From the NCBI GenBank assembly GCA_964030475.1, contig CAXIPT010000007.1:247571-311570 (forward strand): DNA of 64,000 bases. The letters are read 5' to 3'. The DNA is from Tethya wilhelma (taxonomy: Eukaryota > Porifera > Demospongiae > Tethyida > Tethyidae). The translations under genes and the position numbers were made by a program. Each line of letters begins with the position of its first letter. The first letter of the stretch is position 1. The notes beneath the pieces were generated by a model. It did not search any database. It had not been told where the DNA came from and saw only the letters and a program-made list of their open reading frames with translations. Of the stretch, positions 1 through 28,167 are shown in pieces.

Positions 1-486
1 GTGATGGCCACCTGCGACAAAGAAAACAAACACCATCTTCAACACTAGTAACTACTGCTTAGATAAAGTGCACACTCAGCGGCTAGTTGGAGTCGCAACT
101 GCAACATCACTATAGCAACCGTTGCCATGGTGATAGAAATGTTTTTGGTTACAGCTAGCTCAGTGTTCTTTGTCAGAAGCTGAGCTTCCGACAAATAGCG
201 CCATTTGTTATTTTCTACAAATAAACAACACACCAGCTGCGGGCAACCAATGATTCTTTTTTAGGCTTTTTTGGCAAAAGGAAAGAATTTTGGAAATAGG
301 TAGGTATACCATTAGCTCCATTTTAAAGGTAAAATTACAATGTTGTAATCTGGCAGGCATTTATGAGGTGCTCATATAATAACAGTGAATTATTGCGTAT
401 TCACACAGCAAACACTTGAACAAAATTTTCTCGTTAATTAATTTACCTACCTCAGTAACATCCAATTGTTCCTTTATATAATCCAT
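1..486 (-). CDS. 5' end of an unidentified gene, running off the left edge
   Basis: Unrecognised gene. On the minus strand a start codon at 484-486 opens a 12-codon exon (451-486, MDYIKEQLDVTE) that ends in a good donor (GAG then GTAGGT). An intron of about 440 bp follows and a pyrimidine-rich acceptor ending GCAG precedes the last bases in the window (exon from position 11 leftwards, beginning V-A-I-T). Nothing can be said about function from 16 residues. A very similar first exon and upstream region occurs at 6350-6530, which supports its reality and suggests a duplicated gene start. Confidence is low because only the first exon and four further codons are seen. Confidence 0.35.
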
Positions 487-559
487 AGCACACTCAACTT
501 TTAAAAAACTGCATAATTTCAGCAAACGCTTGTGAAAAACTCAACTGACTTCAGCTACC

Positions 560-735
560 ACAAAAAACCCGACTCAACTGCTGTCTTCTTCCAACTGTTC
601 TCTTGCCGCGCGCGCCTGAAATTGCGAGATGAGCCCCACCCACGTAGCTTAGTGGGTAATGATGGTCACTTGTCACCAACCACTGCATGAGACCATGTCA
701 TGCTGAGGTTCACCTCAGGGATGCTCAATACAGTC
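560..735 (-). promoter_or_regulatory. Duplicated upstream region with Pol III-like boxes
   Basis: The stretch with GCCGCGCGCGCCTGAA and GAGCCCCACCCACG (about 605-645) also occurs, diverged, at 6478-6532, in both cases just upstream of a small minus-strand first exon. Immediately to the right, plus-strand 646-720 holds an A-box-like TAGCTTAGTGGG and a B-box-like GGTTCACCTC, as in tRNA-derived short repeats. The region is either the promoter of the left-edge gene or a SINE-like remnant beside it. The rest of 487-882 shows no coding signal. Confidence 0.3.
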
Positions 736-882
736 TTATCTCACCTACATAATTATACTATTACTCTACTGTTTTTTACACTTGAGCCTATGCATGATTT
801 TGAACTACTATGAAATTATTATAAATACAAAATGAGTGAAAACTGAACATATTATGTATGCATCATTCATGAGTGGGTGTGG

Positions 883-2135
883 CTAGTCTCCCTCGTCACT
901 GTCCTGCTGGTCACTGTCCACCTCTAGCTCAGGAAGAGGGAACCTCAAAATGGCCGCCACCCCAGACAGCTGTCCAAGCTCTGTATTGAGGGAAAACATA
1001 AGAGACGAAGGTAAAGACAGACCTTGTTAGACAAAGATTCTATTTCTCTTCAGCTAGGGTAACACTACACGGAAATCTCAGAGAAGAATTCAAATAAACC
1101 TTCAACAAGGCTAGCACAACTCTACACCTTGTTTTAAGTTCAACTTTATAAAGTCTTTTAATTCATTTTATGCTTTGTATTTTGACAATCTGTTACCAAC
1201 AACCTCTCTACATACAAAGGACAAACAATACCACTTTATCAGGAGTCAATAAGTCAACTAACTCAAGCACCCGTAGCTATGAGCCTACATAACATCACCA
1301 ATATATTCCTATTGTTTCCAAGCACATATAACTGGATCAACATTAAAGTTCCAACTTACGTTCCCCTGAGACGTGGAGACTGGAGAAGATCCTCACTGTC
1401 CCCCCTCCCTCTCTCACACTCTCCACCAGCCTCACGTACCTCTGACGGGTGGGCACGTCAGCTGACCTGTCATGTGATTGATCAACTTATCATGTGATAG
1501 TCACACAAGTTTAAGATCGTATGGTTTTTCTTACCTGAATAACTCATCTGTGACCATCAGTGTTTCTATAGCATGGAGTCCATTGGCTCTTTCAACGTGC
1601 TTGATCCTATGAATATATTTATAAGAAAGGAATTAATTAAAACCATGCTTAGTAGGGGTCCTTTATATCTTACCCATAATAAGCACGGTCTGGTTCACTC
1701 TGTAACATACTGTAGAAACTTTCTAATGATTTTACTTCAGTTATTGCCTGCATGTGTATGTGAGTGTGTGAGAGGGAGGAAGTAAAACAACTTCAAAAGT
1801 CTGTTAATTGCATTCCAATCATGTGACCACAATACATTCCAATGGGGTTTGATCACATGCACCTATATGCTGAGTCAACAAACTCATGTTCATACTGTTC
1901 CTTCTCCATGCCTTAGTCCCCTTCCCCCTCCTCCTTCCCTCACACCCTCACACCCTCACCCCTCACCTTGGTGTCAGCCAACCTAGCTGCCACGGCTGGT
2001 GATGAGAGGACCTCTTTGAGAGCTTGCTTGTGACCAGAGGAGGAGTGCACTAATAAGAACTTTGGTTTGTTTTCAAGAAGAACTTTAATGTCCTGTTTAA
2101 CAGCCTCTGCAAAGACATGTTCATAGAACTGATCC

Positions 2136-2185
<50 letters not shown>

Positions 2186-3806
2186 AAATGCAAGCTAGCC
2201 ATTTTGACACGATTTGAGATCCACAAAAACTCACCTTCACAAATCCAGGACTGGCTACTAAGATACACTTGACCACGTCAAATCTAACATGTCTGAGGAC
2301 AGCTTGCATCAATGTGTCGTAGAATCTTTGAAGGGCCTGTGCAAGGGAAAGCCGATGAACAAACATAAGTGTACTTTCATTACATGCAGACAGACAGGGA
2401 GAGATATTTCTTAGCTCCCTTACCTTGTCGTGGTTGGTACAAGAGCCCATTCTCTTCCGAGGTATGTTCACCTCTATCCTGGCCCTAGTGATGGTCATAC
2501 TACTGGTCACCACACACACATGAGCCAGACCTGGAGCAGGAGACAGAGGGAAGGTCTCACGTGTAAACTAGTTTGGTATTAAAGTGGTTTTATTCCATCC
2601 AATATCTCTTACAGACCTCGCTAGTTTATATACACTTCATGTACTTCACTGAGTGATTGAAACTTTTTGTTTCAGATATTTTCAGTTGCTATTACGCACA
2701 CAGTGCCACATACTGGTTTTGTTTTTGCCAGTAAGTTTGCCAAACATCTTTTTCAATGTCATACCTTCTTGCATCACTAGAGCAGCTACATCGGCCGTTC
2801 TTGTTGGGTCACAGGCCATCTCTGGGGACAAGAAATGATCAAACAATGAAGGACACAACTCAACTCAGAGAGATGTACCACCTCCACATGCAGCACATGC
2901 AGTGGGTGGTACCTAGTCTGTCTGTTGCTATGACATCCCAACATCCCTTGGCCAGAGTGAACTTCTGGTTCAGCTGAAGATCTATCGTATGATAAGCACC
3001 CATCTACAAAACAAACAAAAAGGTTTTAATCTTCACAACTTTCAGTTTCAGTGCATTTAACTTATTATGCACACATACTTTAACATATTGGTTCTCCTGT
3101 ATATTCCGACCTTTGACCCTGAGCTGACAGGCGGGGGTATCGTACTCTATCCCCTCCACGGAGAGAGTGAGGGTGGTCCTCACCCTGCTGGTGGTGGAGG
3201 AACCAGTGGACGACTCATCCTTCACCTTCCTGGGGGGGATGAGAGGGGTGCATGATGTAGCTAAAGTCCATTTGGTTTGAGAATGCCGGCAGAAAAAATT
3301 GAAATAACTTTCTTATTATCCAACTGATTTCAAAATTTCAAGCACCATTGGAATGCACTTGTTCTTCTTGCTCTTCCAGCTTCCTAAACCATACCAGTCA
3401 AAAGTTGCCCAATAAGAAAACTATTGTGTGAATCTCATTATTTCACTTCCGGCAGCATTCTCAAACCAGATGGACATCTGATCATAGGTAATATAATTTA
3501 TGATCAGATTCTGATCGACTTAGAAACATACAACAAACTTGGATGTTTAATTTTGCAGCAAAGAAAGACAGAAAACACCTAACATTGTGTTTTGAGTGGT
3601 TGTACCTGATTGTGGTCGATTTAACACTGTCTCCAATAGCAACGAGGTTGTAGGCGTGCCACATGTCCTCAGGCTCCTCTGGGATGAGCACCACCTGCCT
3701 GGGGAGGGGAGGGGGGAGCAGAGGAGGGTAAGGAGTGAAACTGAAAGTGTGAAATCTATACTTACCCGTGCCCCGTTCTGTCTATGTCTCTGTGAACTAG
3801 TCTCAT
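883..3806 (-). CDS. PELO: Pelota, mRNA surveillance and ribosome rescue factor
   Basis: Pelota (Dom34) enters the empty A site of stalled ribosomes with its GTPase partner HBS1 and, with ABCE1, splits them in no-go and nonstop decay. Twelve exons join in frame: 3766-3806, 3606-3698, 3079-3229, 2913-3003, 2765-2821, 2424-2530, 2235-2336, 1967-2134, 1674-1747, 1535-1606, 1360-1466, 883-980 (1161 nt, 386 residues; human 385). It begins MRLVHRDID, followed by the N-terminal Sm-like domain (VLIPEEPEDMWHAYNLV), the motif IEVNIPRKRMGSCTNHDK, the central domain (FDVVKCILVASPGFVKDQF) and the eL30-like C-terminal domain, ending in an acidic tail with LRFPLPELEVDSD. All phases match. The start is the only ATG that fits the conserved N-terminus. 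It shares a 194-bp divergent promoter with the NUDT6 gene. A GA microsatellite lies in the intron at 2138-2182. No lesion is visible. Confidence 0.95.
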
Positions 3807-4000
3807 GTTGCCTCGTTGTTACAATCTTCAGTTGTGATGTGTTTTACAATAGCCATGAGAAGAGAGGCCGACAACTTCTGTACAGCGGCGCTGGGAGATG
3901 GAAAAACGGGCCACGTTGGATCGTTTGTGTGGGCGTGGTTAGCCGACATTCTAATTGATGCGCACCTTTCCTTGCTGAGTCAGAGGCTGAGCTGTTTAAC
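3807..4000. promoter_or_regulatory. Bidirectional promoter PELO / NUDT6
   Basis: Only 194 bp separate the two divergent start codons, so both transcripts must start within or very near this interval. No TATA box is evident. The assignment rests on geometry alone. Confidence 0.5.
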
Positions 4001-4126
4001 ATGGAGAAAACTGACAAGCATGCTGCTGCAGCAGTGCTGGTGGGAGATAAAGACAAGTAGGCATATACAAAATGTATTTTTGCAACACAATATACCATCA
4101 TAAAAAAATACAATGACCTTTGACCT

Positions 4127-4193
<67 letters not shown>

Positions 4194-5944
4194 CTTTGTA
4201 CTTGTGTCCGTGCACCCTCTGTATCCATGGTTCCATGTGTGTAGTTTCAATGGTATCATTGTAAAACCTAAACATTATGGAGATATCACCCCAGACGAAT
4301 TTCAACAAAGATTAGCAAGTGAGTAGCTGGTTCAATATTTCTATCACTGTGTTCAAATTATAAAGTATATCGTGGCATCCAGCTCCTTGACATACATGTA
4401 CATTTAACCATTGGCTGTCATCCACACATATCTCTCTCCTCTGCTGCAGCCTCTCTTGGTGTGTGGAAGGCAGACGGGCGGAGAGGTGTCTGGGTGAAAA
4501 TTCTCCTTTCTCAGGCCGAGCTGGTACCAGTGGCCGCCAAGGTAGGACTGGACAATTCTATCTTTGTTGTGTACAATTCACAATGTGAGTGCTTCTTTTT
4601 TTTTTTGCTTCAATAAAGTTAGGTTTTCAGTTTCACCACACCCACCCGGAGTATGTGATGATGAACCACTGGTTGCCAGACAACGAAGAGAGTACACTAC
4701 CTTATTACGCCACACACAATGTCGGTGAGTCATGCTAGGTTCTCTATACAATGGAACCTATTGGACAGCTACATAGCCACTTGTACACACACTGCGTTTG
4801 AGTCTGCTACCTCCCAAATATTGGCTGCTTAACTCTAATCCCAATAAAATACTAATATATACAATACATGTGCATTGACCATGTATGCAAAGCTGGTCAT
4901 CTCATCTGCTGTGCTGCATGCTAATGATGTTCGGTTTCTTTTCTACAGGAGTGGCTGGTTTTGTTGTAAATGACAAGAATGAGGTGTTGCTGGTTCAAGA
5001 GAAATGGTTACGTAGTCTTAAAATACGACATTGGAAGCTTCCAGGAGGCGTGGCCGATCCAGGTTAGCCAGTCACATGATAGGCATGCGTGACTGTCACA
5101 TGACAATCACATGACACACAGGTGAGAACCTGTGGGAGACGGCCATCAGAGAGACGGAGGAGGAGACAGGGATCAAGACAGAGTTTGTTTCCATGCTCAC
5201 CTTCCGCCACATGCACGAGTATCGTTGGGGGACCAGTGACCTCTATTTCTGCTGCCTCCTGCGACCCCTCAACCACGACATCACCATCAACCCCTCAGAG
5301 ATAGCAGACGCCACATGGATGGATGTAGGTTGAGCCATAGCTTCCTTAGATTAGCTCCAGTTGTTCCAAAGGAGTTGGTTTGGCAAGAAATGATTCTTAT
5401 TGGAAGACACCTTCCAAAGTTGCCCTTTCTTCAGAGTTTTCACTGTACAATTGCATGAAAACTTATCTCTACAAACAATCCCAAACCTAAAGGAACCCTC
5501 CCAATGCCTGCTCACAAAAGACTGGTAAATTTGGCAAAAGGCTCAGCCACTCAGGTGACCTAGCCTTGAGATCTGGGGGTGGTAGGCTGAAACATTTGCT
5601 TGTCCCGTGACATACTTCTGAGTCTTTCTCTAAAGGATTGTGACGTTGACATGTGTTAATGATATTCACAGGTGGACAAGTACGTGGCTGATCCTGACAC
5701 ATTCCCCACTAATCGTATGATGGCTCAGGCGTACAAGGATGGGGTGAAGAGGGGATCGTTCCTCCAACCCCACGTCTACCCTCACTTCCTGCCCAACAGG
5801 AAGGACCAGGTCATGTACTTCATAGAGCAGTCTGACCTCACACCGTACGACCCAACTGCAAAGTCACATGACCAGACTAGCAAGTCACGTGACCAAGTAG
5901 ATACTGGAAGTAGCAAACAAGCTCAAACTAAATCTAATATTTAG
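4001..5944 (+). CDS. NUDT6: Nudix hydrolase, NUDT6-like
   Basis: Likely nucleoside-diphosphate-X hydrolase of the NUDT6 type; the substrate is not settled for the family. Seven exons join in frame: 4001-4056, 4245-4318, 4450-4541, 4619-4724, 4949-5062, 5122-5324, 5672-5944 (918 nt, 305 residues; human NUDT6 316). The N-terminal third has the NUDT6-specific pre-Nudix region (DNFNGIIV, QQRL, LGFQFHH). The Nudix fold begins GVAGFVVNDKNEVLLVQEK. The Nudix box spans the exon 5/6 junction: GGVADPGE, seven residues, then RETEEETGI, with all catalytic Glu present. Thr replaces the usual hydrophobic residue after RE. The start ATG has an in-frame stop 45 bases upstream and no intervening ATG. The exon 4 acceptor is AAG rather than CAG/TAG, chosen because it restores LGFQFHH. 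The tail carries repeats of S-H/R-D-Q. Confidence 0.92.
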
Positions 5945-6349
5945 ATTTAAAAATAATGGTTTAGTTAATTATCTTTATTTATGAACAAATTATTGTGTTT
6001 TTATACCAATGATTGCACTTGTGGTTGATATTATTATCTGTTGTTCTGCAGAGAGTGTAATAGTATTCCCGTTGCTACGGCAACATTAAGTGAGTCTAAT
6101 ACCAGTGGGAGTGGCTTCTCAGGGGAGANCTGTGCTTTGTTGGTAGTTCTAGTTACCAAGTTTTGTTGCAAATTGTTTTTTTTTCTTGTAAAATTGGTTT
6201 ATTTAGCAGTTATATTAAAGAAATTAGCAGCTGTAGTTCAAGCTAAAGCTGCTTTTTGTTTATTTTACGGATTTTACATTATGTGCAATAACCAACATTG
6301 ATTATGAACACCCATGAAGTTTTTAACATAGCTAGTAAGAAACACTTAC
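5945..6349. other. Intergenic stretch with contig join at 6128
   Basis: No coding exon is supported here. It is AT-rich 3' flank of the NUDT6 gene with a single N at 6128, probably a contig join. If the minus-strand first exon at 6350-6376 belongs to a real gene, the next exon should lie here and is not apparent, possibly because it was lost at the join. Confidence 0.5.
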
Positions 6350-6376
6350 CTCGGTAACTGACAATTCTTTAGCCAT
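6350..6376 (-). CDS. Putative first exon (MAKELSVTE), duplicate of the left-edge gene start
   Basis: A nine-codon minus-strand exon with ATG at 6374-6376 and a consensus donor (GAG then GTAAGT). Its last three codons (V-T-E) and donor position match the first exon of the left-edge gene, and the upstream sequence at about 6440-6535 matches that gene's upstream region. No downstream exon is recognisable before the N at 6128, so this may be a truncated duplicate or a promoter remnant. Confidence 0.3.
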
Positions 6377-6810
6377 ATAACGTTGTACAAACCAACTTTT
6401 TTAGAGAAAACTAGCTGCACAATAAAAACTGGTAAACAAAACTCAAAACAACTGCTGTCTTCTCCAACTGCTCACTTGCCGCGCGCGCCTGAATTTTATT
6501 ATTGCGAAATATGCATATGAGCCCCACCCACGGCCACGTGCATGTGGACATGTAGACTTGTCGATCATTTCCGAATCAAAACGGTTACTGGGTAATGGTC
6601 GTCAGTTGCTCAACCATAAAACAAAATTTATGGACAATACAAAATTGCTTAAATTAGGAAATCCATCCAAATATTTGCTCAGGAAGAGTCAAGTGGTAAA
6701 ATACCATTGCAGTATTTTGCAGCTCTAGTAGTAGACTACTGTAAAGTGTTGAGCTTGTCTGCTTGATCCTAGAAACAAGAACAGAGCTACTAGAACAAGA
6801 AGGATAGAAG

Positions 6811-23748
<16,938 letters not shown>

Positions 23749-24373
23749 GCGTGGTATTTTAATTTGTGGGTGTGGTTTTTGATAATGTAGCATGTCACTT
23801 TCTCACGAACTCTGACCCCTCTCACTGAACACAAATGAAAACAAGCTTAGCTTGCACAAACAACGCATTCTTCAAATTTAATCTTCAATTGCAATCACAG
23901 CTTACAACTGACTTCTCTTTTTATTGTTTTTCTCAAGACATTCATCTTATACTTTGCAGTCATCGTTTCTATGGCAACATAACTGACAAAATTACTGATG
24001 GCCGGTGCTGGTAGCTGTGCAGTAATATGTATCACACTTTTGTTGTCTTGTATTGATGTATACTGTAGCTATCAGGTTGTAATGTATAGTCATAAGATCA
24101 TAATTATTAATGCTAGTTATTAATCATTACTATTAAGATTATATTTTGTGTGTACATAAAATGTATTTATTTTTTACTTACGTCATCTCAAAACTTTGAA
24201 TTAATGATTTGTATATTGACAAACAAATATTTAAAATGATCAGATAACAAATTAATGATTGTCCATATATTTATAAGTTATGTCAACTATAAGACATGCA
24301 TGGATGACATTAATTAAACCAAGACACATGTACACATGTAAGCTATGCAAATTAACCACACGCCATCTTGCAC

Positions 24374-24751
24374 TCACGTCCCCCCAGGTGTTCTCAGTGG
24401 CCACTCTGACGTACCACTGGGGGCGGAGCTACTAGGGACAAAGGTTTCAGTTTCAGAGTCCCTCAGGGTGTCGCCAACGGTGGCTCTCCCACTGTCAGTG
24501 CCTCCTCCCCTTTTGTTCTTTGAGTAGGTCCTCACAAACGTCTTGAACTTTGTATTTGTTTGAGTCACTCTCTGTTTCACCTTGTCAGCTACTGTCATTG
24601 GATGAGCTGCTTCATCTCCGTTGGCATGGTTCCCTGTGAACTCTGAACTTGCCTCAGGCAGCTGGGCATCCGCAAGAATCTTATCACATCTCCTTTCATC
24701 TGTGTTGGCTCTTCTTCTCTGACTGAACAGAAGGAACTTCTTACTGTAGAG

Positions 24752-24841
<90 letters not shown>

Positions 24842-27515
24842 GACAAAGAAGATAAACTTAGTTTCAAATAGCTACTCACAGCTAGCCAGTATTCTTACCT
24901 CCTTGGTGGTGGGTCTATGATCCCAGATATCCCGTGGCCCAAGTCCTATCAGACAAAACGGCTTATAATATACAAACTGAACACCTACAGCTGAATTACC
25001 ATGGCAACAATGTTACATGCACAATCATACTTACCACTGTTAGAGCAAACCTCTGCTCACTCGGCACCTCCAGTTCCGCATCAGTGAGTGCCAGCAGTGA
25101 GGCAGGCGCCAAACCTATCTCTCCATTGTACCTATGTGTTTGTAGATTAACATACGCTTCAGTTGTTTCAATTCAAGAGCAGTTCCTATCATCAATTATT
25201 AATCACAGTTGCTATGGTTACCTGACCATCCACCACCCACTGATGGACTTCTCGATGACCTCTACCATGGCACTCTCAGGGAGAGAGATGTCTGTCGTAC
25301 CCTCGGCCTTGAACGGTGCCACAGTGACGTACCTCTCCCCCTCCACTTCGGTCGGCTCCAGCTCAGCAGCTGGCTCCTCAGATCGAAGACGTCTGTCGTA
25401 AGGCTCGAGGAACGAAGCGGGCACCCAACCCTGTTCACCATCCATGGTCGCTAGCCACCACCCTGAACAACAGATACACACAATATTAATATCTAATGAT
25501 TATGCATTATATAAAAATTGTTTATCATACACATTGTGATACACACACACACACACATTATGTATCCACATGTGTATACAAATATAGTTTGGTCTTCCTG
25601 CCATTCCTCAAAAAACCCAGCTGTTATATATACAGGTTCTTATAATGACATAAGATAAGGTCTTTTCTATTCCTTGAGCTACATAGCTTGCTTGCTAGCT
25701 AGCTACAGCTGGGTGTCTGGAAATAGTATAGTCATTTTATCTTCTCCTCTCTTACCATCCTCGCTCTTGTCCACCACGACCAGATGGTCTCCCTCCATGA
25801 AGCACAGCTGCCTTCCGTCCTGGGTGTGGTAGTCCTCAATGGCCACATACCTCAGGGAGGGGTCTATCTCCTCCAGGGCAGCTGCAGCCTGGGCAGCTGG
25901 AGACACAAACCCCAGGTAGGTGTTCCGTATGTCCACCGACGTCTCCAAATGGTGCTGCTCTCTTCTCCTCAAGAAATCGCCAGGAAAGTAACCAATCTTT
26001 TCAAATTTTGGCTTGTTGTTTTCGTCTCGAGAGTTAGCTGGTTTTTGATTATCTGAAGCTGTTTCATCTTTAGCAGTACCAGCAGCAGCTGCAGCAGCTG
26101 GTTCAGTCCTACTCACCAGCCACCAGCCTGAGAGGTTGTGGCAAGAAAAGACCAATCACATGTAACTAAAAGCTTATAAATTAAAGCGTCCACATATGAG
26201 ATGTAGTGGGTATACATTGTACATTGCGTGTGTCAATATTAATGAGCCATGGATCGATACGTACCTGTTGGCTCTCGACTGATGACTTTGACAATGTCTC
26301 CAGTCACCATTGACAGTTCACCTTCCTTTGTAGCCTCAAAATCAGCCACAGCTGTGTACTCCTCAAAAATGCTTCCTGTAGCACACAATAAATATTGTGA
26401 AACAAAACAACCATCCATAAAAATGTTACAATGGCTGACAGCTGCTAGTGGTAGTACCTGCTGGCATTTCCTGGGGATAAACGGAGAGGACTGAACCTCT
26501 GGATGACTCAATGGAGTTGGTCACATGACCTGATTTAATTCTGCCAATAGATAATACATATAAAAAGTCAATCATTATATACTCTTGTTAACATTCACTA
26601 ATTACATCATCATGACATCATCATGATGCAAGCACATGTGTTCTTACCTTGGCAGTTGTTTGTCTCCAATGGTAGGTTTAAAGAACTCTGTCACAAATGG
26701 ATCTCTGGAAATGTAGGGGTCCAACTCCAACAGCAACACCTGCACACATCGTGGAGGGGAGGAGCTAGTAATGCATCACCGACAATAAGAATTAAGATTT
26801 GCCGCTAAATTCCAGGATAAATGTTCCATGTGCTTTACAAATTTGCGCAACTTGCAAATCGTGTAATGCAATTTGAAAATTCTCAAAATGTGCATGCAAA
26901 TTGAAAATGTTTCCAATTGTGTTTGATTTGTGTACAATGCATTCAACCATTGTGAAGGTCCATATTGTATGACATTGTATACGTGTGTGTGTGTGTGTGG
27001 TAGTGAGTGAGTCATGTGAGCCAGGCCTTTATCTGGATGGTGAAGGTATATTGTTAGCTGGTCTGCCATGTTTGGTAATTGTGCAAGCTAAACTTATGAG
27101 TAAAAACAATATGTGCTCATGTGTGTGTGATGCATACCTTGCAATACATATTGATCTTCTCCAGCCTCGATCTAATAACACTCTCACTGTTGGTTCGACC
27201 AAACAAACTCAGAAAACTGTCGATTGCTAAAGAAAGCAAACAAACAAACAAATAAACAAATTATAAGTCACACCCTCTCCCAGAATAGCCCGGGGTGCCT
27301 GAATGCATGCATGGATATGTCAAATATCCTGTTACCATAACAACACTATACCTGGAAGCAGTGGGATGACTCTCTCACTGGACTTGTACTTTCCCGCTTC
27401 TGCCGGGAAAAGTTGAAGGAGGGTATTTTGAAAAGTGAAGAATTCTCCATAGCGACGATACAGCTCATAGTAGGCACCATCAGAGTAGCTGGTCTCAATG
27501 ACATACGCCTAGAGA

Positions 27516-27553
<38 letters not shown>

Positions 27554-27739
27554 AGACAGTAGAATGTGGAAGACAAGAGCTAGAGATGAAACATAACTAG
27601 AGAGACTAACAATGTTTTCTTTCTGTTTTGTGTAGCCTGTAACCTTCACATCTGTCACAAAATGCTCCTGCTCTGCCCTCTGCCTGGAGGCATGGACACA
27701 ATGACAGCATAAATATATTCATTAGTACAGCTGGTGTGT

Positions 27740-27786
<47 letters not shown>

Positions 27787-27962
27787 ATATCACATGACAC
27801 CCACATGAGTCTTGTCCTCCGTGTGAGAATTTTCCCGGGGGTACGGTCCACCTCAGGTACCGTATTCTCTTCCATCATCTGCTCATATATGGAGGGTATG
27901 CGACTTCTACGGTAGGTACTGGCATTGCTAGAGGTCCTCCCTGTACCCCAGCGACTGGCCAT
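24374..27962 (-). CDS. PX and three-SH3 adaptor, SH3PXD2-like, gene B
   Basis: Paralogue of adaptor gene A on the opposite strand, tail to tail (625 bp between stops). Exons: 27801-27962, 27611-27679, 27352-27508, 27138-27226, 26648-26739, 26458-26540, 26265-26375, 25756-26127, 25222-25462, 25035-25131, 24899-24945, 24374-24743 (1890 nt, 629 residues). PX spans about residues 57-190 (TDVKVTGYTKQKENIAYVIE, YRRYGEFFTFQ, GDKQLPR). SH3-1 is about 221-302 and has a ~30-residue Ala/Lys/Asn-rich insert between its GWW strand and GYFPGDFL. SH3-2 is about 341-395 (GWWLATMDGEQGWVPASFLE) and SH3-3 about 416-475. The C-terminal tail is short and basic (KNKRGGG) compared with gene A. Splice positions in the PX and first two SH3 domains fall at the same residues and phases as in gene A. 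Role inferred: phosphoinositide-directed scaffold for actin or oxidase complexes. Confidence 0.87.
24749..24840. repeat. (GAAA)n microsatellite
   Basis: About 22 tandem GAAA units in the last intron of adaptor gene B; it creates long spurious reading frames on the minus strand. Confidence 0.95.
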
Positions 27963-28027
27963 GGTGGAGAACAGCCTGTTTATGTAATGAGAGAGAAGAA
28001 CACATAAGAAATTAAATCTGGAGGTAT

Positions 28028-28100
28028 AATATAGCTGGGATTTGAACCCAGGTCTTTCAAATTCTAGTCAAATGCTCTTTTACCACTGAGCCACTAGAAC
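28028..28100 (-). pseudogene. tRNA-like pseudogene (Cys-like body) or tRNA-derived SINE head
   Basis: On the minus strand 73 nt fold as a tRNA: D arm GCTC...GAGC with AGTGGT loop, anticodon arm TTTGA/TTGAA, T arm CTGGG-TTCAAAT-CCCAG. The A box (TGGCTCAGTGG) and B box (GGTTCAAATCC) are consensus. The 5' acceptor strand GTTCTAG does not pair fully with the 3' strand CTATATT, and the anticodon loop CTAGAAT would give AGA (Ser) without the long variable arm of tRNA-Ser. The body resembles tRNA-Cys. Therefore a decayed tRNA or SINE remnant, in the gap between two minus-strand genes. Confidence 0.6.
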
Positions 28101-28167
28101 CCACTGACAGTGGAGCAGAAAATACTACTATTCATAGACAAACACTGGCTGACTTCTAAACCAGATC

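Noticed and set aside
2050..2268. Minus-strand ORFs rich in Ser-Leu or Arg-Glu dipeptides
   Set aside because: They are translations of GA/CT microsatellites; the same occurs near 4140, 17450, 22640, 39600 and 53870.
27606..27700. Alternative frame EGRAGAFCDRCEGYRLHK for adaptor B exon 2
   Set aside because: The acceptor four codons' worth later in frame gives TDVKVTGYTKQKE, which matches PX domains and keeps phase.
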